Origin: Swaminathania salitolerans
GTDB lineage: Bacteria; Pseudomonadota; Alphaproteobacteria; Acetobacterales; Acetobacteraceae
Reading direction: 5' to 3' (one strand)
Assembly: GCF_025994315.1 (NCBI RefSeq)
Contig: NZ_BAQE01000001.1
DNA length: 64,000 nt
Position 1 is the stretch's first letter; each line of letters starts with the position of its first letter. The translations under genes and the position numbers were made by a program. Shown here in pieces: positions 32,021-41,064 of the stretch. Below the pieces are notes generated by a model. It worked only from the letters and a program-made list of their open reading frames with translations, searched no databases and was not told the DNA's origin.

Positions 32021-33022
32021 TCAGATCAGGCCGTTGAAGAGAGAGGTCGAGAGATAGCGTTCGGCAAAGGACGGTACGATCGATACGATCGTGCGGCCTG
32101 CAAGGTCCTCGCGTCGGGCGAGCGTCAGAGCCGCATGCAGTGCCGCACCGGAAGAGATACCGATGGGGATACCCTCGATCCGCGCGCATCGTCTGGCCGC
32201 GGCCATGGCATCGCGCTCCGAGACCGGTATGACACCGGTCAGGACAGAGGTATCGAGCGTGTTGGGGCAGAAGCCGGGACCGATTCCCTGGATTCCGTGC
32301 GGCCCGGGATCGTCTCCGGTCAGGATCGCGCTCTCGGCCGGTTCGACCCCCCAGAACTGCATGGATGGTTTGCGCGCGCCGAGCGTTCTTGCGACTCCTG
32401 TCAGTGTGCCCCCCGTGCCGAGCCCCGCGACCACGAAATCCACTTCGCCGCCCGTATCGGTCCATATTTCCTCTGCGGTCGTCCTGGCATGGATGTCGGG
32501 ATTGCCCGGATTGTCGAACTGGCTCGGCATCCAGGCATCGGGCAGGGACGCGACGAGCTCCTCGGCACGGAGAATCGCGCCCGCCATGCCGCGCGCCGCA
32601 GGGGTCAACTCCAGCTGGGCATCCATGAGGCGCAGCATCTTGCGACGCTCGATCGAGGCGCTCTCGGGCATCGTCACGATCAGGCGATATCCGAGTGCAG
32701 CGGCAGCGAAGGCCAGGGATATGCCCGTATTGCCCGATGTCGGTTCCACCAGGATCGTCTTTCCCGGAACGATCTCGCCTCTCGCCTGCGCCTCCTGGAT
32801 CAGGGCCAGACCGATGCGATCCTTGACCGAGCCGAGAGGATTGAAGAATTCGAGCTTGAGCAGAAGGCGGGCCCTGAGATCGTCCGCAGCAGTCAGCCGG
32901 GGCACGGCCACGAGAGGCGTTCCGCCGACCGTCTCGAGAATGGAGCCGAAGACCCGCCCACGCGGCGCAGCGCACCGCAACGGATCGACGCCTCGCCCGT
33001 CCGTCTCCGCTTCAGTACCCAT
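32021..33022 (-). CDS. cysK: Cysteine synthase (O-acetylserine sulfhydrylase)
   Basis: This PLP enzyme makes cysteine from O-acetylserine and sulfide. The 333-residue protein has the PLP lysine Lys67 in NPLGSVKDRIG, the asparagine loop EPTSGNTGIS, and the phosphate-binding GLGTGGTLTG. The start at 33022 has a strong GGAGG site and gives an N-terminal extension of ~25 residues before the conserved TPLV. A cystathionine beta-synthase-like role is less likely given the length. It diverges from an Rrf2-type regulator gene with 104 bases between the starts, an arrangement that suggests local control of cysteine synthesis. Confidence 0.9.
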   Translation of the reverse strand: MGTEAETDGRGVDPLRCAAPRGRVFGSILETVGGTPLVAVPRLTAADDLRARLLLKLEFFNPLGSVKDRIGLALIQEAQARGEIVPGKTILVEPTSGNTGISLAFAAAALGYRLIVTMPESASIERRKMLRLMDAQLELTPAARGMAGAILRAEELVASLPDAWMPSQFDNPGNPDIHARTTAEEIWTDTGGEVDFVVAGLGTGGTLTGVARTLGARKPSMQFWGVEPAESAILTGDDPGPHGIQGIGPGFCPNTLDTSVLTGVIPVSERDAMAAARRCARIEGIPIGISSGAALHAALTLARREDLAGRTIVSIVPSFAERYLSTSLFNGLI

Positions 33023-33098
33023 GATGTTGTCCTCCGCTTCGTGCCGGCCTCGCGCCGTGTCGCCCGATGCCGGTCTGTGATTTCCGGGCATTAACTGC

Positions 33099-33114
33099 TA
33101 TATTGCGCATAATA
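33099..33114. promoter_or_regulatory. Candidate shared promoter/operator between cysK and the Rrf2 gene
   Basis: The 104-base gap holds an AT-rich block with TATATT (33099-33104) and the near-palindrome TATTGCGCATAATA (33101-33114), about 15 bases before the Rrf2 start. It is a reasonable -10 region and possible site of autoregulation. Confidence 0.35.
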
Positions 33115-33126
33115 CGTGATTGAGGA

Positions 33127-33585
33127 ATGGACTGCATGTATCTCCGCCGGGACAGGGCAATGATCGCCGTGATCATCATGGTCGATGTCGCATTCCACGC
33201 CGGACGCTCGAGCCTCGTGAGCGGCGGCGATATCGCCGAGAGGGCGGGCCTTGCACGGCGCGGCATCGAGCCGCTGCTTCAGGCGCTGTCGCGCTCGGGA
33301 TTGCTCGAAAGCGTCCGGGGGCCGAGAGGGGGATATCGTCTCGGTCGTCCGCAACGCGATATCGGTCTCGACGAGATCGTCCGCGTCGTCATATCCGATG
33401 AAACAGGCAGCGAAGAGGCAACGCAGGGTGCCCTGTATCGCGCCGTGATCGAGCCGTGCTGGCAGGTGCTGGACGAGTCCGTCCGGAACGAAATGGCCGC
33501 GCTCACCCTGGAGGAGATGGTGAGACGCGCGGAAACGGCCGGACTGCGTCGCCCGGTACACGAGCCGATTTCCTTCTCGATCTGA
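33127..33585 (+). CDS. Rrf2-family transcriptional regulator
   Basis: This 152-residue protein has the Rrf2 winged helix (SGGDIAERAGLARRGIEPLLQALSRSGLLES at ~31-61) with the wing GPRGGYRLGRP. The three cysteines that hold the Fe-S cluster in IscR or NsrR are absent: only one Cys (in EPCWQVL) lies in that region, so it resembles cluster-free CymR. CymR represses cysteine synthesis together with CysK, and this gene is divergent from cysK, so the same regulatory pair is a fair inference. ATG 33127 and ATG 33136 are both possible starts. Confidence 0.82.
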   Translation: MDCMYLRRDRAMIAVIIMVDVAFHAGRSSLVSGGDIAERAGLARRGIEPLLQALSRSGLLESVRGPRGGYRLGRPQRDIGLDEIVRVVISDETGSEEATQGALYRAVIEPCWQVLDESVRNEMAALTLEEMVRRAETAGLRRPVHEPISFSI

Positions 33586-33679
33586 CCGGGAAGGAGGCGG
33601 TCGGAGGGCCGGACGCCGACCATCCGGAAAGGCGCTCCTGACAGGGGCGGCATGAAAGAGCCGGTTTTACCGGCGCCTT

Positions 33680-33721
33680 CCCTGCTCTGGCCCCCCTGCT
33701 CTGGCCTCCCTGCTCTGGCGT
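33680..33721 (-). repeat. 14-bp tandem repeat at the end of a lipoprotein gene
   Basis: Three 14-base units (CCCTGCTCTGGCCC, CCCTGCTCTGGCCT, CCCTGCTCTGGCGT) directly follow the stop of the minus-strand lipoprotein gene at 33723. Confidence 0.85.
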
Positions 33722-33722
33722 C

Positions 33723-34262
33723 TTACTTCTTGCTGCTCTTGCGATGACGGGTGGTGTGTCTTGCCACGGGCTTCTTCGCCGCAGGCGCGACCACTGCGGG
33801 CTTGGGCTTGGGGGCGACCACGACGCCCGTCGCGTCCACGGTCGCGTTCACCGTCAGCTTCGCTCTCGGATCGGCGCCACCGGGAATCAGGATCGCGGTG
33901 AAGCTGTCCTTGCCCGCATAGGCCGTGCTCGGCGTGTAGGTGACGTAGGTGTGGTCGTCGTAATTGTAGAGGAACGCCTTGCCATGCGCCGGAGCGGGCG
34001 AGACGCCGAACGAACGGTAATTGGTATTGCCGGGTTTCTGGACGGAAAGCGCACAGAGCCCGTCATCGCTTCGAACGGTCATGTCGACGCTCATGCTGCC
34101 GTCGGGCGCGGTCTTCACGGGCGACGTCTTGCAGACGGCGGAGACCTTCTGATAGCCGAACGGGTTGGGCGGGATGACACGCTGCACGACAGGCTTTTGC
34201 GCACAGGCCGCCAGGGTCAGGGCCGAAACGAGAGTAATTGCAGAACCACGCAGTCGCACCAT
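33723..34262 (-). CDS. Putative lipoprotein with a basic C-terminal tail
   Basis: This 179-residue protein has a lipobox (SALTLAAC, Cys20) for lipidation. The middle carries two cysteines and a beta-rich stretch (YNYDDHTYVTYTPSTAYAGKDSF) that resembles Ig-like or cadherin-type domains of surface proteins. The C-terminus is Pro/Ala/Lys-rich and ends in a basic RHTTRHRKSSKK tail, which could touch peptidoglycan or polyanions. The GTG at 34271 adds three residues. I do not recognise a named family. Short 14-bp repeats follow its stop. Confidence 0.7.
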   Translation of the reverse strand: MVRLRGSAITLVSALTLAACAQKPVVQRVIPPNPFGYQKVSAVCKTSPVKTAPDGSMSVDMTVRSDDGLCALSVQKPGNTNYRSFGVSPAPAHGKAFLYNYDDHTYVTYTPSTAYAGKDSFTAILIPGGADPRAKLTVNATVDATGVVVAPKPKPAVVAPAAKKPVARHTTRHRKSSKK

Positions 34263-34597
34263 CAACTCCACTGATCACATGTCATCGAAAGTCGATACTG
34301 CCTCGAAGCTTCAGCAGGCCCGACATTTGCCGATTCCGGCCCGGAAAACTGTCTCCGGAAACGAATTCGCCCATGGCCCTAGCGCAAGCCGGAGCTGGCC
34401 GAAAGGGGAATATGAGAGTTCGAACGCAGAAAAGAGAAGATGGGTTTTTTTTTGCAGAATCGACGAGAGGTCTTGCACGAGGGCATTTTCTCGCCGCAAT
34501 TGCGCTGCCATAGTCCTGTCGCTTTCCAGGCATCGGCCGGCGCGCTCCGGTGCGGTGTCGCGCCCTGTCGTAAATCCTGCCCGTGTGGAGTTCCCTG
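34263..34597. other. Intergenic region between divergent genes
   Basis: These 335 bases separate two divergent secreted-protein genes. They contain a T9 tract (34445-34453) with no stem before it. Both genes must be driven from here. I see no ORF or RNA gene. Confidence 0.45.
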
Positions 34598-35167
34598 ATG
34601 TCGTTTTCAGCCCGGCAACGCTTCCTGCGCCCGTTCGCGCGACTGACCGCCTGTGGCCTGTTCGCCAGCACGCTGCTTGCGTCCGGACTCGCGTCCGGCA
34701 CGGCCCGTGCTGCCGGCTGCGGCGAGTCGCCTGCGCATGAGGCCTTCAATGTCCAGGGCCTGAAGAGCGAACTGATGGTGACGGCACTCTCCTGCAATGC
34801 CCAGGAACGCTACAACGCCTTCGTCGCGAAGTTCCGCCCCAAGCTCACCGCCGAGGAAGAGCGTCTGAACACCTATTTCAAGTCGGCCTATGGACGCGGC
34901 GCCCAGAGAGCGCATGACGACTACATCACCCAGCTCGCCAATGTGCAGTCGGAAGGCGGGCTGAAGGCCGGAACGATCTTCTGCCAGCAGCGCGTCGCGA
35001 TGTTCGACGAGGTCGACGCCCTGGAAGACGGCGCCGATCTCGCCCATTACGCCGATGCGAAGGACGTGATCCAGCCTGCCTCGTTCGAGACCTGCTCCGC
35101 ACCGGATTCCGGCAAGAGCACCCACGGATCCTCCAAGCGCCGCGGTCATCGCAAGACCCGCGCCTAA
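34598..35167 (+). CDS. Secreted protein of unknown function
   Basis: This 189-residue protein has a long signal peptide ending ASGTARA-AGC. The mature part has four cysteines (CGESP, SCNAQ, FCQQR, TCSAP), likely two disulfides in the periplasm, and is mainly helical. It ends in a basic Ser/Lys/Arg tail (SKRRGHRKTRA) like the lipoprotein at 33723, which faces it. I do not recognise the family. ATG 34598 has GGAG 10 bases upstream. It lies 64 bases before parE. Confidence 0.7.
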   Translation: MSFSARQRFLRPFARLTACGLFASTLLASGLASGTARAAGCGESPAHEAFNVQGLKSELMVTALSCNAQERYNAFVAKFRPKLTAEEERLNTYFKSAYGRGAQRAHDDYITQLANVQSEGGLKAGTIFCQQRVAMFDEVDALEDGADLAHYADAKDVIQPASFETCSAPDSGKSTHGSSKRRGHRKTRA

Positions 35168-35231
35168 ATTCTTCTCCCGACCCTGCCCGGAGCGCTTGAC
35201 GGCGCCCCGGCGAGGCCGTCAAGAACGCAAT

Positions 35232-37349
35232 ATGAACGACGACCTCTTCCCGAGCGACGAGACTCCGGCGCGCCGTCAGCGCAGAACGACCCAATCGCGG
35301 ACGGCCCGATCCGGAACGACCCAGTCCGGAACGATTCAGGCCGAAGCGACCCAGCCCGGAACGATTCAGGCCGGGGGGGCACCGGCGGGAATGCCGGGCT
35401 CCGGGGAGTCCTACGGTGCGGAGCAGATCGAGGTCCTCGAGGGACTCGAGCCGGTACGGCGCCGGCCGGGCATGTATATCGGCGGTACGGACGATACTGC
35501 CTATCATCACCTCGCCTCCGAGATTCTCGACAATGCGATGGACGAGGCCGTGGCAGGCCATGCAAGCGTCATCGATGTCGCGCTGGAAGGGGCTCGCCTC
35601 CTCATGGTGCGGGATAACGGGCGCGGCATTCCGGTGGATCCTCACCCGAAATTCCGCGATCGCTCCGCGCTCGAGGTCATTTTCACAACCCTTCACGCAG
35701 GCGGCAAATTCTCCGGCAAGGCCTACGATACCTCGGGCGGGCTTCACGGTGTCGGCTCCTCGGTCGTCAATGCCCTGTCGGATCGTCTCGAGGTCGAGGT
35801 CGCGCGTGAAAAACGCCTCTGGCGGCAGGACTACGCCCGGGGCAAACCCGTCACCCCACTCGAGGAAATCGGCAAGGCGCCGAACCGGCGCGGCACGACG
35901 ATCCGCTTCTCGCCCGACCCCGAGATATTCGGGACGCTGAGCTTCTCGCCCCAGCGGCTCTATCGCCTCTGCTGCTCCAAGGCCGCCCTGTTCCGTGGCG
36001 TCACCATACGATGGCACGTCGATCCTGCCCTGATCCGTGCGGGAGACGAAACCCCGGTCGAAGCCACGATCCACTTCCCGAACGGTCTTGCAGACAGTCT
36101 GAACGCCGAACTGGGTGAGACCCCGGCCTTGCTGGCGCCTGCCTGGGCGGGCGAGGCCGATCTGCCGCAGGCGGCGGACGGACGCACGGGCGGACGGCTG
36201 GAATGGGCGGTTGCGTTTCTCGAGCACGGCGCCTCGAGCATGACCTCCTATTGCAACACGATCCCGACGCCTCAGGGCGGAACGCATGAAGCGGGGTTCC
36301 GCGCCGCCCTCGTCAAGGGGTTTCGCGCCTGGGGGGATCAGCGTTCGATGAAACGCGCCGCCTCCGTCACGGCGGACGATATTCTCGGCGCTCTTGCCGT
36401 GAAGCTCTCGGTCTTCATTCGCGATCCGCATTTCCAGGGGCAGACGAAAGAGAAGCTGACGACCCAGGAGGCCAGCCGGCTCGTCGAAGGCGCCTTGCGC
36501 GACCGTCTCGATCACTGGCTCGGAGGCAATCCGTCCCAGGCCGATAACCTGCTCGCCTTCATGATCGAGCGGGCGGAGGAGCGGCTTCGCCGCAAGGAAA
36601 GCAAGGATACGCCGCGCAAGAGCGCCACGCGTCGCCTGCGCCTTCCGGGAAAGCTGACGGATTGCACGCGCGAGAATGCCGCCGATACCGAACTGTTTCT
36701 CGTCGAGGGCGATTCGGCGGGAGGTTCCGCACGTCAGGCCCGCGATCGTGAGACACAGGCGGTGCTGCCGCTGCGGGGAAAGATCCTCAACGTTGCCTCG
36801 GCAACGGCCGACAAGCTCAAGGCCAATCAGGAGCTGCGCGACCTGATCGAGGCGATGGGCTGCGGCTCAGGCGCCCAGTTCGATGCGGAGCGGCTGCGCT
36901 ACGGACGCATCATCATCATGACGGATGCCGATGTCGATGGCGCCCATATCGCCTCGCTTCTCATGACCTTCTTCTATCGTGAAATGCCGGATCTGATCCG
37001 CCGCGGACATCTCTATCTCGCACAGCCCCCGCTCTACCGGCTGACCCACGGGGCGAAGACCGTCTATGCGATGGACGATGAGGACCGGGTGCGTTGCCTC
37101 AAACGCGACTTCAAACCCGGCGCCAAGGTCGAGATCTCGCGATTCAAGGGTCTGGGAGAGATGCCGGTCAAGGATCTCAAGCAGACGACGATGGACCCCG
37201 CACGCCGCACCTTGCTGCGCGTGATCACGCCACCCGAGGAGCGCGCCGTGACCAGCGAGCGCGTCGAGAGCCTGATGGGGCGCAAACCCGAGCTACGCTT
37301 CCGCTTCATCCAGGATCACGCCCGCACGGCGGAACTGCTCGATATCTGA
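35232..37349 (+). CDS. parE: DNA topoisomerase IV subunit B
   Basis: ParE is the ATPase subunit of topoisomerase IV, which decatenates sister chromosomes. The GHKL ATPase has EILDNAMDEAV, DNGRGIP and GGLHGVGSSVVNALS; the Toprim domain has FLVEGDSAGGSA and DADVDGAHI. The wording LRGKILNVASATADK fits ParE rather than GyrB. The first ~55 residues are an extension made of 5-residue repeats (RTTQS, GTTQS, GTIQA, EATQP, GTIQA) before the conserved YGAEQIEVLEGLEPVR. The stop overlaps the next gene's start (TGATG). Confidence 0.94.
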   Translation: MNDDLFPSDETPARRQRRTTQSRTARSGTTQSGTIQAEATQPGTIQAGGAPAGMPGSGESYGAEQIEVLEGLEPVRRRPGMYIGGTDDTAYHHLASEILDNAMDEAVAGHASVIDVALEGARLLMVRDNGRGIPVDPHPKFRDRSALEVIFTTLHAGGKFSGKAYDTSGGLHGVGSSVVNALSDRLEVEVAREKRLWRQDYARGKPVTPLEEIGKAPNRRGTTIRFSPDPEIFGTLSFSPQRLYRLCCSKAALFRGVTIRWHVDPALIRAGDETPVEATIHFPNGLADSLNAELGETPALLAPAWAGEADLPQAADGRTGGRLEWAVAFLEHGASSMTSYCNTIPTPQGGTHEAGFRAALVKGFRAWGDQRSMKRAASVTADDILGALAVKLSVFIRDPHFQGQTKEKLTTQEASRLVEGALRDRLDHWLGGNPSQADNLLAFMIERAEERLRRKESKDTPRKSATRRLRLPGKLTDCTRENAADTELFLVEGDSAGGSARQARDRETQAVLPLRGKILNVASATADKLKANQELRDLIEAMGCGSGAQFDAERLRYGRIIIMTDADVDGAHIASLLMTFFYREMPDLIRRGHLYLAQPPLYRLTHGAKTVYAMDDEDRVRCLKRDFKPGAKVEISRFKGLGEMPVKDLKQTTMDPARRTLLRVITPPEERAVTSERVESLMGRKPELRFRFIQDHARTAELLDI
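35282..35371 (+). repeat. In-frame 15-bp tandem repeat in the parE N-terminus
   Basis: Six 15-base units (from CAGAACGACCCAATC to CGGAACGATTCAGGC) encode five-residue repeats rich in Thr, Gln and Gly, between the start codon and the conserved ATPase domain. Confidence 0.85.
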
Positions 37350-38254
37350 TGGCAGCGTTCGAACACCCGCACGCCACCCCTCTCGACAAGTTCGGCGGTC
37401 TTGCGCTGCTCATAGGCGGGATCTCTTCTTTCCAGATCGGCGCCGCGCTCGCCAAGAGTCTCTTCCCTCTCTTCGGCCCGGAAGGGATGGTGGGGCTGCG
37501 CGTCGGGCTTGCGGCCATCATTCTCCTGATCGTGATCCGCCCCGGCCCCTCCGTATTCCGTCCGGGTCTGTGGCGGCTTCTGTTGCCCTATGGCGCATCC
37601 ATGGCGGTGATGAATTTCGCGTTCTACGTCGCGCTCGTCCGTCTGCCGCTCGGTCTCGTCGTTGCCTTCGAATTCATGGGGCCGCTCTCTCTTGCGCTGA
37701 TCGGCTCGCGACGTCTGCTCGATCTGCTCTGGGCAGGTCTGGTTCTGACCGGTCTCTATCTTCTCCTGCGTCCGGATCATGTCTCCGGGCATCTGGATCC
37801 GATCGGCGTGATCGCAGCCCTGACGAGCGCCGTCGGCTGGGTGGTCTATATCCTGACCGGCACGCGGATCGGGAAGATCCTGCCGCCCGCCCAGGCGACC
37901 ACCCTCGGCATGACCACGGCGGGGATTCTCCTGCTGCCCTGGCTCCTGCCCGCGCTCGTCCCTGCGGTATCCTACCCGCATCAGGGCGTCATGGCGGTCG
38001 GCGTTGCCATTCTTTCCTCCGCCGTGCCCTATGTTCTCGACATGATGGCCATGCGAAAACTGGGGCCGCGCGATCTCGGGATCCTTCTCAGCCTCGAGCC
38101 GGTTCTCGGATCCATCTCCGGCCTTCTTCTTCTGGGCGAATCCCTCTCCATCGCCCGCTGGACCGGCGTTTTCTGTATCGCCTGCGCTTCGGCAGGCAAT
38201 GTCCTCACGAGCCGCAAGCCGCCGCCGGACGGCACCGCCCTGCCGCCGGGCTGA
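37349..38254 (+). CDS. EamA/RhtA-type transporter
   Basis: This 301-residue inner-membrane protein has ten hydrophobic segments in two EamA halves (AKSLFPLFGPEGMVGLR in the first, GWVVYILTGTRIG starting the second), closest in feel to the RhtA threonine/homoserine exporter (LPLGLVVAFEFMGPLSLAL). It should export small metabolites. The start overlaps the parE stop by one base (TGATG), so it is translated with parE, an odd functional pairing that probably reflects chance. Confidence 0.85.
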   Translation: MAAFEHPHATPLDKFGGLALLIGGISSFQIGAALAKSLFPLFGPEGMVGLRVGLAAIILLIVIRPGPSVFRPGLWRLLLPYGASMAVMNFAFYVALVRLPLGLVVAFEFMGPLSLALIGSRRLLDLLWAGLVLTGLYLLLRPDHVSGHLDPIGVIAALTSAVGWVVYILTGTRIGKILPPAQATTLGMTTAGILLLPWLLPALVPAVSYPHQGVMAVGVAILSSAVPYVLDMMAMRKLGPRDLGILLSLEPVLGSISGLLLLGESLSIARWTGVFCIACASAGNVLTSRKPPPDGTALPPG

Positions 38255-38367
38255 GCCTCGATAGTGCCGAATGGCAGCATCTTAACCGCAACGTTATGAA
38301 ACAGCTCGGTGCCTCGCCCGTTTCATCCTCGAGGTTCCTGCGGGAACACCAACGATGGAGACCTAAG

Positions 38368-39063
38368 ATGCGCCGCCTCATGATTGCCGGTTCCGCCCTT
38401 TTCGCCCTGACCGTTACGCCTGCGATGGCGGCCTCCCTGCAGCACAGGGCCGACCATGACTTCAGACGGCTTTCCGTGGACGGACAGAAAGCCATGGGCG
38501 ACATCCTCCAGGCACAGCAGGCGCTCGCCAGCAATCAGAACGGGCAGGCCCAGAGCCTCATCGACGACGCCGATACCCGTCTCCAGAAAGCGGCCAAGGA
38601 CAACCGGGCCTTCATGAAGGTGGAAGGTGAGCTTCAGCCTGCGCCGAGCCACGGGGCTCCGAAGCGTGTCGCCATGAGCGGTGTTCCCCTGCACTGGCTC
38701 CCCGTCGGCGGTGAATACGCCGTGACAGAGGCGCTTGCACCCGAAAAACAGACCGCTCTGGCCCAGGCGAACCAGCATCTTCGTGCAGGAGATACGAAGC
38801 TCGTGAACCAGGATCTCGAGGTCGTCGGTACGGATGTCCAGTACGTCGTGGCCCTTGCGCCTCTCGAAATGGTGTCCGGCGACGTTCACAGAGCCTCGGT
38901 CTTCATCGATGGCGGCGATCCGAAAGCGGCGAAAGACGCACTGCAATCGGCCGTCGACAGCATCCTGTTCGTTTCCGATGACGTTCTGACGACCGTTCAG
39001 CCCGACGGGACGCAGCAAGGACACAAGAATGCGATGAGCAAGACGACGCGTCACGCGTCCTGA
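38368..39063 (+). CDS. YfdX family protein
   Basis: This 231-residue secreted protein has a signal peptide (MRRLMIAGSALFALTVTPAMA) and the YfdX family body (FRRLSVDGQKAMGDILQAQQAL to SVDSILFVSD). YfdX in E. coli is linked to acid response and multidrug regulation; its biochemical role is not settled. An acid-stress link would suit an acetic acid bacterium but is an inference. ATG 38368 has GGAG 7 bases upstream; the upstream open frame is EamA overlap. Confidence 0.82.
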   Translation: MRRLMIAGSALFALTVTPAMAASLQHRADHDFRRLSVDGQKAMGDILQAQQALASNQNGQAQSLIDDADTRLQKAAKDNRAFMKVEGELQPAPSHGAPKRVAMSGVPLHWLPVGGEYAVTEALAPEKQTALAQANQHLRAGDTKLVNQDLEVVGTDVQYVVALAPLEMVSGDVHRASVFIDGGDPKAAKDALQSAVDSILFVSDDVLTTVQPDGTQQGHKNAMSKTTRHAS

Positions 39064-39100
39064 GTGACTCCGCTGTCTGCAAGGATAGCGGCCGGGAGGA

Positions 39101-40981
39101 TCAGCGGATTCTCCCGAACAGGCGTTCGATCTCGGCGCGGCCCAGCCGGAGCCAGGTCGGACGGCCATGGGAACAGGTTCCCGCCCGCGGTGTCTGTTCC
39201 ATCTGACGGAGCAGGGCGGACATTTCCTCCGGCTTGAGACGTCGCCCCGCCCTGATACTGCCGTGACATGCCATACGGGCGATCACCGCATCGATGCGCC
39301 GTTCGATGGCAGAACTGTCTCCGGGCTCGAGATCGGGATCCGCGCCCAGCTCCTCCGACAGATCTCTCATCAGCGCGGTTCCGTCTCCTCCCTGCAGGAG
39401 CACCGGCATGGTGCGCAGCAACACGCTTCCGCCCCCGAAGGATTCGATTTCGAGGCCCAGCGTCTCCAGCGTCTCCGCCCATTCGAGCAGGCGTCCGGCC
39501 TGACCGGGCGGCAGATCGACCACCTCGGGCAAAAGCAGCCTCTGCGCCTTCAATCGGCCTTCGCCGTGCTGGGCGAGCAGCTTCTCATGCATGAGGCGCT
39601 CATGCGCCGCATGCTGATCGACCAGAACGAGATCGCCATCCTGGCCCACCGCGATGATATAGGTGTCGAGAACCTGCGCGACGGGTGCGCCGAGCGGATA
39701 ACGCAGTCGTTCGGCCTCATCGACCGGAGTGGGGCGGCGTGCCTCGGGCGCGAGTCCATGGAACTGCTCGGCAAAGCCGGATGCGCCGTGCGCCTCGAAC
39801 GCGTCTCCGCGCTCCGGCAGCGGAGAGACCGGCACGGATCCTGTCGCAGCCGTGCCGTCCGGCGCGGCACCGGGAGCAGTAACGGCGCCCGGAAATTCCG
39901 GAAACGGGGTGCGCCGCTCGGGCGCGGGATACCGTATGGCAGGGCGGGACTGCGCGGAGAAACGCGCACGCACGCCGCCCTCTCCCGCGCCATGGCCGAG
40001 CGCCCTTTGCATGGCGCCGATCATCAATCCCCTGACTTCCGCCTCATCGGCGAAGCGCAGCTCGGTCTTGGACGGGTGAACGTTCACATCGACGCGTTCA
40101 TGCGGCATCCTCAGATGCAACGCCAGAACAGGATGGCGCCCCGGTTCGATCACGGGTCGGTAAGCAACGCGAATCGCGGTCTTCATGAGAGGATCGGCAA
40201 CCGGTCGATTATTGACCAGAAGGAACTGACCCGCGCCCGTTGCCCTCGTGGCGGCGGGGCCTCCGAGAAACCCGGTCAGATGAAGCCCGTTGCGCTCCTC
40301 ATCCAGCGGGATCAGGGCGTCGCTCTCGCCAAGCACCGCCTGCACACGCTCATGTACGGACTGGACGGGAAAAGCGAACACCTCCCGGGTTTCGAGCGTG
40401 AAACGGATGGCGCAATGCGGCGCCGCCAGGGCGAGGCGACGCATGACCGACTCGGCGTGTCCGCCTTCGACCCGTGCGGTCTTGAGAAATTTCCGACGCG
40501 CCGGGGTGGCAAAAAAGAGATCCTCGACCAGCACGCGGGTGCCGACGGCGCCCGAAACCGGAGCGGGAGCCGTGACAGCCCCCCCTTCGACACGAAGTGC
40601 CCATGCCGTATCGGAATGCGCCTGACGCGAGATCAGGGTCAGGCGGGCCGTGGCACCGATGGACGGCAGGGCCTCCCCACGAAAGCCGAGCGTGACGATA
40701 CGGGTCAGGGTCTCGTCATCGAGCTTGGACGTGCAATGCCGCTCCACGGCCATGAGCAGGTCGTCGGGTGACATTCCGCACCCGTTATCCACCACCTCGA
40801 TCCGGTCGCATCCCCCAGCCGAAAGCGTGACCTCGATCCGGGTCGCGCCGGCATCGAGCGCATTCTCGACCAGTTCCTTGAGTGCCGCGGCAGGCCGTTC
40901 GACGACCTCTCCCGCAGCGATCTGATCGATGACCCGGTCCGACAGACGGCGCAACCGCGGCAAGGCTCGTCCGGACATCAT
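39101..40981 (-). CDS. mutL: DNA mismatch repair protein MutL
   Basis: MutL links mismatch recognition to strand removal. The 626-residue protein has the GHKL ATPase (ELVENALDAGAT, DNGCGM, GFRGEALPSI) and a dimerisation domain with the endonuclease motif D-Q-H-A-x2-E-x4-E (Asp455, Glu461, Glu466) plus ACHGSIRAG and CSHGRP blocks, so it is a nicking MutL as expected in organisms without MutH. A Pro/Ala-rich linker (residues ~330-430) joins the two parts. Alternative start ATG at 40978. Confidence 0.95.
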   Translation of the reverse strand: MMSGRALPRLRRLSDRVIDQIAAGEVVERPAAALKELVENALDAGATRIEVTLSAGGCDRIEVVDNGCGMSPDDLLMAVERHCTSKLDDETLTRIVTLGFRGEALPSIGATARLTLISRQAHSDTAWALRVEGGAVTAPAPVSGAVGTRVLVEDLFFATPARRKFLKTARVEGGHAESVMRRLALAAPHCAIRFTLETREVFAFPVQSVHERVQAVLGESDALIPLDEERNGLHLTGFLGGPAATRATGAGQFLLVNNRPVADPLMKTAIRVAYRPVIEPGRHPVLALHLRMPHERVDVNVHPSKTELRFADEAEVRGLMIGAMQRALGHGAGEGGVRARFSAQSRPAIRYPAPERRTPFPEFPGAVTAPGAAPDGTAATGSVPVSPLPERGDAFEAHGASGFAEQFHGLAPEARRPTPVDEAERLRYPLGAPVAQVLDTYIIAVGQDGDLVLVDQHAAHERLMHEKLLAQHGEGRLKAQRLLLPEVVDLPPGQAGRLLEWAETLETLGLEIESFGGGSVLLRTMPVLLQGGDGTALMRDLSEELGADPDLEPGDSSAIERRIDAVIARMACHGSIRAGRRLKPEEMSALLRQMEQTPRAGTCSHGRPTWLRLGRAEIERLFGRIR

Positions 40982-41064
40982 ACCCGGTCAGACAGGGTTT
41001 CGGCCTCGATCATGCAGGCGCGGTCATCCGGATTTCGTCATTCAGGCACGGTCATGCCTCAGCA

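Noticed and set aside
34445..34453. T9 tract as a terminator
   Set aside because: There is no stem before it, and it lies in a gap between divergent genes where no transcript should end.
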